A stretch of DNA of 64,000 bases from Asterias rubens (lineage: Eukaryota > Echinodermata > Asteroidea > Forcipulatida > Asteriidae). The stretch lies in assembly GCF_902459465.1 (NCBI RefSeq), contig NC_047082.1, positions 4,154,001-4,218,000 of the forward strand. The letters run 5' to 3'. The notes under the pieces were generated by a model. The model saw only the letters and a list, made by a program, of their open reading frames with translations, ran no database searches and was not told the DNA's origin. Every line of letters begins with the position of its first letter. Position 1 is the first letter of the stretch. The position numbers and the translations under genes are program-made. Shown here one piece after another: positions 59,711 through 64,000 of the stretch.

Positions 59711-62700
59711 TCAACTCTTCACAAAGTCCTCGGCTAATTCTTTGCGTCCGACGTGCTTGATGTGTTTTCCCTGAGCAATGATGTCACCGCTGGAGTTCAT
59801 GAGATTGGCCGTTGTGAATGCAAGGCTCTCGCCGGCTTTAACGACCTCAGCATCCATGGTCAGCTTGTCCCCAATCTTGGCAGCCTTAAGAAAGCTGTGA
59901 AAATTAGAATATTGTACAAATGAAAACACTCTCATCGGTTACTTGTTCATCATTATTCCCCTACTCGGACTTTACGATCATCTCAACAGTCATTGCTTTC
60001 TGCTACTAGAGCTTCTTCCATTTTTTATGGCCACAGATCTTTTTCTTACGCCGCACCGTTTCTTTGGAATAGTCTTCCTGTGCATATTCGCCAAGCTAAT
60101 ACCTTACAATGTTTTAAGTCCTTGTTGAAAACTCATTTGTTTAAAGCTTCCTTTTTGTAATTTGCCTATTTGTATCTTGTATCTTTCTCTAATTGTTTAT
60201 TTTATTGTTTCTTTAATGCGCTTAGAGGCTTTTGCATTAGGCGCTTTACAAATGTCTTATTATTATTATTATTATTATAACTAGCAGGGAGATTAGGGGC
60301 ATGGGAACCCCATCTCAGATCCCTTATCCCCTCTTGCCCCAACCCCAAAGTGAGATTGAAAAATTAAATTAATCTAAAAGCCACCCCATCCTAAATTTTG
60401 TCTTTGTCCCTGTCATGAGCTTTTACATAAAGTAAAACAAATCTTCACTCAACGTTCTGTACCAGAAGTACGTGTACAACGTAAGTTATTGTAAAAGAGG
60501 GATAAATATGTGATAAAGGTCAAAAGTCTAGCAACCACTTGACCTGGTAAAGTTAAGAACTGCCAATCATACTCTCAGGGTCAACAGACAACAGGCAAAA
60601 CAAACTAATTGCAGTGCTAATATTATAACTGATTGTTTATATGGCTGCTAAGAAACTAAACCACTTTAGGTATTAAAGGAACACATTGCCTTGGATCGGT
60701 CGAGTTGGTCTTTGAAAAGCGTTTGTAACCGTTTTTTATAAAATGCATATGGGTAGAAAGATGTTGTAAAAGTAGAATACAATGATCCACACAAACATGC
60801 CTCGAAATTGCACGGTTTTCCTTTTACCTCGTCGACTAACACGGTCGGCCATTTATGGGAGTCAAATTTTTTACTCCCATAAATGGCCGACCGTGTTAGT
60901 TCGCACAGTAAAAGGAAAACCACGTAATGATTTCGAGGCAAACTTGTGTGGATCATTGAATTCTACTTTTAAAACATCTTTCCAACCATATGCATTTTAT
61001 AAAAAAACCGGTTACAAACGCTTTTTGTAGATCAACTCGTCCGATCCAAGGCAACGTGTTCCTTTAAGTCAATAATTTCTGCTAAGCTCCTCTGCAGAGG
61101 ACCTGGCTCTCCAATGCATTGTGTGATGCAATCCCGCGCATCATTTATAACTGTGAACTAGCAAGTTGTCAAGCGTGATGGTGCTGTTTTACTCCGGTGG
61201 TCATCCCCTAAAAAATACTTCGCACTCACTTTTTGCAATGATATGTTAGCCTTGGCATTATGGCCATATTGCTTGGACTCGGATTTCACCCAGAATCCTA
61301 CTCATGCGCAGCACAGGGACAAGTAGTAATGTATCGTAAAAAACACATTTTTTTTCTACTTTGTGAGCTACTCACCTAACACAGAGCTCTATACTAACGC
61401 CTGGTACACCCGCTGTTGACGATATAACAGCTACTGTGGTTAGAGTGTCTACTAATGTGGATATAAACCCTCCATGTAGCGTTCCTCGTCTGTTTGCTTG
61501 CTCTTCCTGCACCGTCAGCTCACACTGACATCGCCCAGGGCTTGCAGATGTGATATCAACCTGAACCAATATGACAATTTACATTACATTATAGAAGTTT
61601 AAACCTACTATATGATTTGAGGCATTGCATGGTGAGGTATCAATACCTTAGGTTTACGGTAACACCGCGTGTGAATCTACTTGCCAGGTAGAGTTTGTAT
61701 CCTCTTATCTCTTCAGTCCCCCAGATGATGACTAGAGCAAGCTAGTCGAAACGTTGAGACCTTAAGAACTCCGCCGTAGTGCAGTTAACTTAAGCTAAAG
61801 TAGTCGTCTCAGCCAATTTTCTATAACTTCCGCCCAGGTAATAGTTAAAAAGCAGGACAGTTCATTTCAGAACTGAGATTGAGAAGTCTCCCGAATAATT
61901 TTATTAATCTACTCCGTGGTAGTAGAATAAAGAAAGACAGTTCTCTAAGTCTATGAAAGAACAAACTCTACCATGGTGTTTACCGCAAACCAAATTAAGT
62001 TTGCCTGTTTGTAAAGCTGTACTGTACATGCGGTAGGCCCGAGTTGCATGTGCCGAGTTTGCAAGGTGCTGAAGTGACCGATACCCACCTATAATTAACA
62101 AATAGGACTAGGACTCTAGTACTACCGCTAGTACTAGGATAGTAGTAGTAGTCAGTCACATGGTCCTCTTCCTACACCTCTATGACCTACCACCACTACT
62201 ACGTATTATAACATACCTCTTGCTTGTTCTGTAATCTGGTTGGCTGAAACACGGTCACGTGGGATGAACTAATACAGTCTAGTGATCGCGCGCGCGTGTT
62301 TTGCGGGAACTAGTACCCGAGTGGGCACTAGTCTTTGAAAATAGTACCCGGTTACAGCGCCCTCTCTTGATATGAAACGTGAACAGCAACTACAAAACTT
62401 CATTTCTTTTCCAGATTTCTGTTCTTATTTGACCTTTAAGACCGAGCTGTCTTATAAAACACATATTAACTGGCATAATTCGGTAACTAGTGTACGTCTA
62501 TTCCCCCTCGGGCCTGTGAGTGACCAGAAGATGGGCCTATTTCCCTCGGCCTCAGGAAATAGGGCCCTATTCTGGTCACTCAAAAGTCCCTCGGGGGAAT
62601 AGACGTACACTAGTTACCTCACTCTTTGCCAGTCAACATGTGTATACTAGTACTACTGTAACTGTATACACTGAAAAGGTATGGGCTAGTAGACCCAGTA

Positions 62701-63196
62701 TCTGAGGTGCTGTATTCCTTTTTCGAAATTTTGACATTTTCTGTCATTGACAGAAAAAGTCAATCGAATTTTGACATTTTCTGTCATTGACAGAAAATGT
62801 CAAAATTTTGAAAAAGAAATACAGCGCTGACAGAAAATGTCAAAATTTCGAAAAAAGAATACAGCGCCTACTCATAGAACTTTTTCGGTTTCCGAAATAG
62901 TTCTAGCTAGGGTAGGAGTAACAGCGCCCCAGTTACTGGGTCTAAAAAATACCCAAGGCCAAGGCTAGCACAAAAATGGTTCGTCTGACTGATCTTGTAA
63001 ACTGGTTTTCACATGAAGTTGGCTCACTCTCTGAAACACCCAATGATAATCTCAAGATACTTATGATTAATAAAAATAATCAGCCTGCAGTTAACAGGGG
63101 TCTTACTTTACTTAGTACGCTCTCAAAACGATGCCCTGTCATAAGCAATCGCCAAACTTGTTTTGCTGCTTGTGTTGATGCACCGGAGGCTGCCAT
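59711..63196 (-). CDS. ACOT13: Acyl-CoA thioesterase 13 (hotdog fold)
   Basis: Three exons, 63196-63107, 61560-61376 and 59894-59711, give 152 aa (human 140). ACOT13/THEM2 is a small hotdog thioesterase, mostly mitochondrial, that hydrolyses medium- and long-chain acyl-CoA as a tetramer. Seen: N-terminal helix AAKQVWRLLMT and FESVLSK; VDITSASPGRCQCELTV; the active-site stretch ANRRGTLHGGFISTLVD, with the Asn, HGG loop and Asp that match human Asn50 and Asp65; GVPGVSIEL with the Ser matching Ser83; then KIGDKLTMDAEVVKAG and AQGKHIKHVG. All catalytic residues are kept. The first exon was found only by splice phase and motif, and the upstream region continues to the window end. The gene is convergent with COX5B. 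Introns hold a foldback MITE (60672) and a cluster of hairpins (62716). Confidence 0.93.
60672..61066. repeat. Long-armed foldback MITE, family 3, copy 2
   Basis: TTAAAGGAACACATTGCC to GGCAACGTGTTCCTTTAA, with TTAA at both ends and a centre GAGTCAAATTTTTTACTC. It lies in ACOT13 intron 2. Confidence 0.88.
61655..61992. repeat. Foldback repeat shared with 34590-34857
   Basis: GGTTTACGGTAACACC at the left and GGTGTTTACCGCAAACC at the right. It carries ATGACTAGAGCAAGCTAGTC followed by GAAACGTTGAGACC. Confidence 0.65.
62488..62650. repeat. Palindromic repeat, both arms
   Basis: CTAGTGTACGTCTATTCCCC is mirrored by GGGGAATAGACGTACACTAG, and GAGTGACCAGAAGATGGG by its near inverse. 2790-2912 is a half copy. 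Confidence 0.8.
62716..62866. repeat. Cluster of GACATTTTCTGTCA hairpins
   Basis: TTTTGACATTTTCTGTCA occurs twice and TGACAGAAAATGTCAAAA twice within 150 bp, framed by CTGTATTCC and GAATACAGCGCC. Confidence 0.85.
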
Positions 63197-64000
63197 CTTG
63201 AATACATCAATGTCAACAGAGGGCGATATTTCATAAAATAGCGGCAATTCGAATCAGGAAGGATGTTGAAAGTCGAGTCACAAGACTATCACAAGAAAGT
63301 TTCAAATAGAAGCAAACGAAAAGAAAGTGTAGCAGCAATGCAACGCTTTTGTGATTGTACACAAATAATAAATGTATTTGTTTTTATTACACTGCTCAAA
63401 CATAATATTATGACAAAAGAATAAACCAATTTTTGTATACACTGTAGGCTAGAAATGTAGACCCTTATATTATTGCCGACAATTATTTTCTTTGGTTAAA
63501 ATCACAACAAAATGCACAACACAATCAACCAGTGAAAAACACCTTAGGTTTAAAACGTTTAAAAAAAAGTGGTTCAGATAAGAACAATTTGTAAGTTTAA
63601 CCAAATAAAACACTGCCTGTTGCACACAGTCAGCTGATCACATCAATTTTGTGGTTTTTATGAAAATGTTATAAAAGCTGCCAATCATTAAACTAGAAGT
63701 CTAGCAAGTTTTGCTAGACTTCAAAACTTTCCTTGAAATACTAGAGGTATTACCAGAAACAATAATTGGGAAAAGATGACAAATAAGGTTGCACATAGGC
63801 CTATTAATTAGCACAAACTTGTCATTATTTAAGAAACAAAATAATACACTATAGAAATGTTAAGTTACCTGAAAGGAGATATATTGAAATCTCTTTATCA
63901 ACAATAAAATGCATCATACTAAACTATTATTTTTATTATTAAATTTTATAAATATATCCATACAACTTTCACTATAGTTTTAACAAAAGTATAATACAAT
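63197..64000. other. Region upstream of ACOT13
   Basis: Should contain the ACOT13 promoter. AT-rich with a small palindrome at 63700-63722 (GTCTAGCAAG / CTTGCTAGAC-like). No exon was recognised. Confidence 0.4.

Noticed and set aside
62976-63236. 86-codon plus-strand ORF
   Set aside because: It is antisense to ACOT13 exon 1, which has motif and splice support.

Overview
The window is animal nuclear DNA: AT-rich, dense in interspersed repeats, with spliced genes of clear metazoan families. The mix of C-type lectin duplicates, SLC16/SLC52 transporters, RMC1, COX5B and ACOT13, together with TTAA-flanked foldback MITEs present in many copies, suggests a marine invertebrate deuterostome. An echinoderm, possibly a sea star, is my best guess; this is inference from gene content and was not tested by any search.

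Layout. 1-6712 is repeats: two copies of a ~0.77 kb repeat full of CRE-like sites, tandem hammerhead-like cores, and a 1.5 kb element with 40 bp terminal inverted repeats. 6713-18400 is a degraded tandem array of a secreted C-type lectin. Copy 1 shows only its last exon. Copy 2 (11345-13614) is complete, with a signal peptide, about 38 GGTPT pentapeptides and a CTLD split over two exons. Copy 3 kept the signal peptide and repeats but lost the CTLD. A C-rich minisatellite (18600-19230) follows. 21027-24117 (+) is an SLC16/monocarboxylate-transporter-like gene in four exons. 28499-45438 (-) is RMC1, reconstructed here as 18 exons with consistent splice phases and 661 codons. 48238-50213 (-) is an SLC52 riboflavin transporter in two exons. 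53390-56045 (+) is COX5B in four exons. 59711-63196 (-) is ACOT13 in three exons.

The single-copy genes are housekeeping or metabolic and I see no operon-like logic. COX5B and SLC52A are divergent; COX5B/ACOT13 and SLC16/RMC1 are convergent. The lectin array is the most dynamic part. Between copies 1 and 2 the intron before the last exon differs by about 1%, yet the exon differs at 28 of 170 bases, 26 of them in codons that change an amino acid, clustered around the predicted sugar-binding loop.

Most remaining ORFs longer than 60 codons lie in repeats or on the wrong strand of minisatellites and were not annotated. Exon boundaries were derived by hand from GT/AG sites, reading-frame continuity and recalled family alignments; no transcript data were available.
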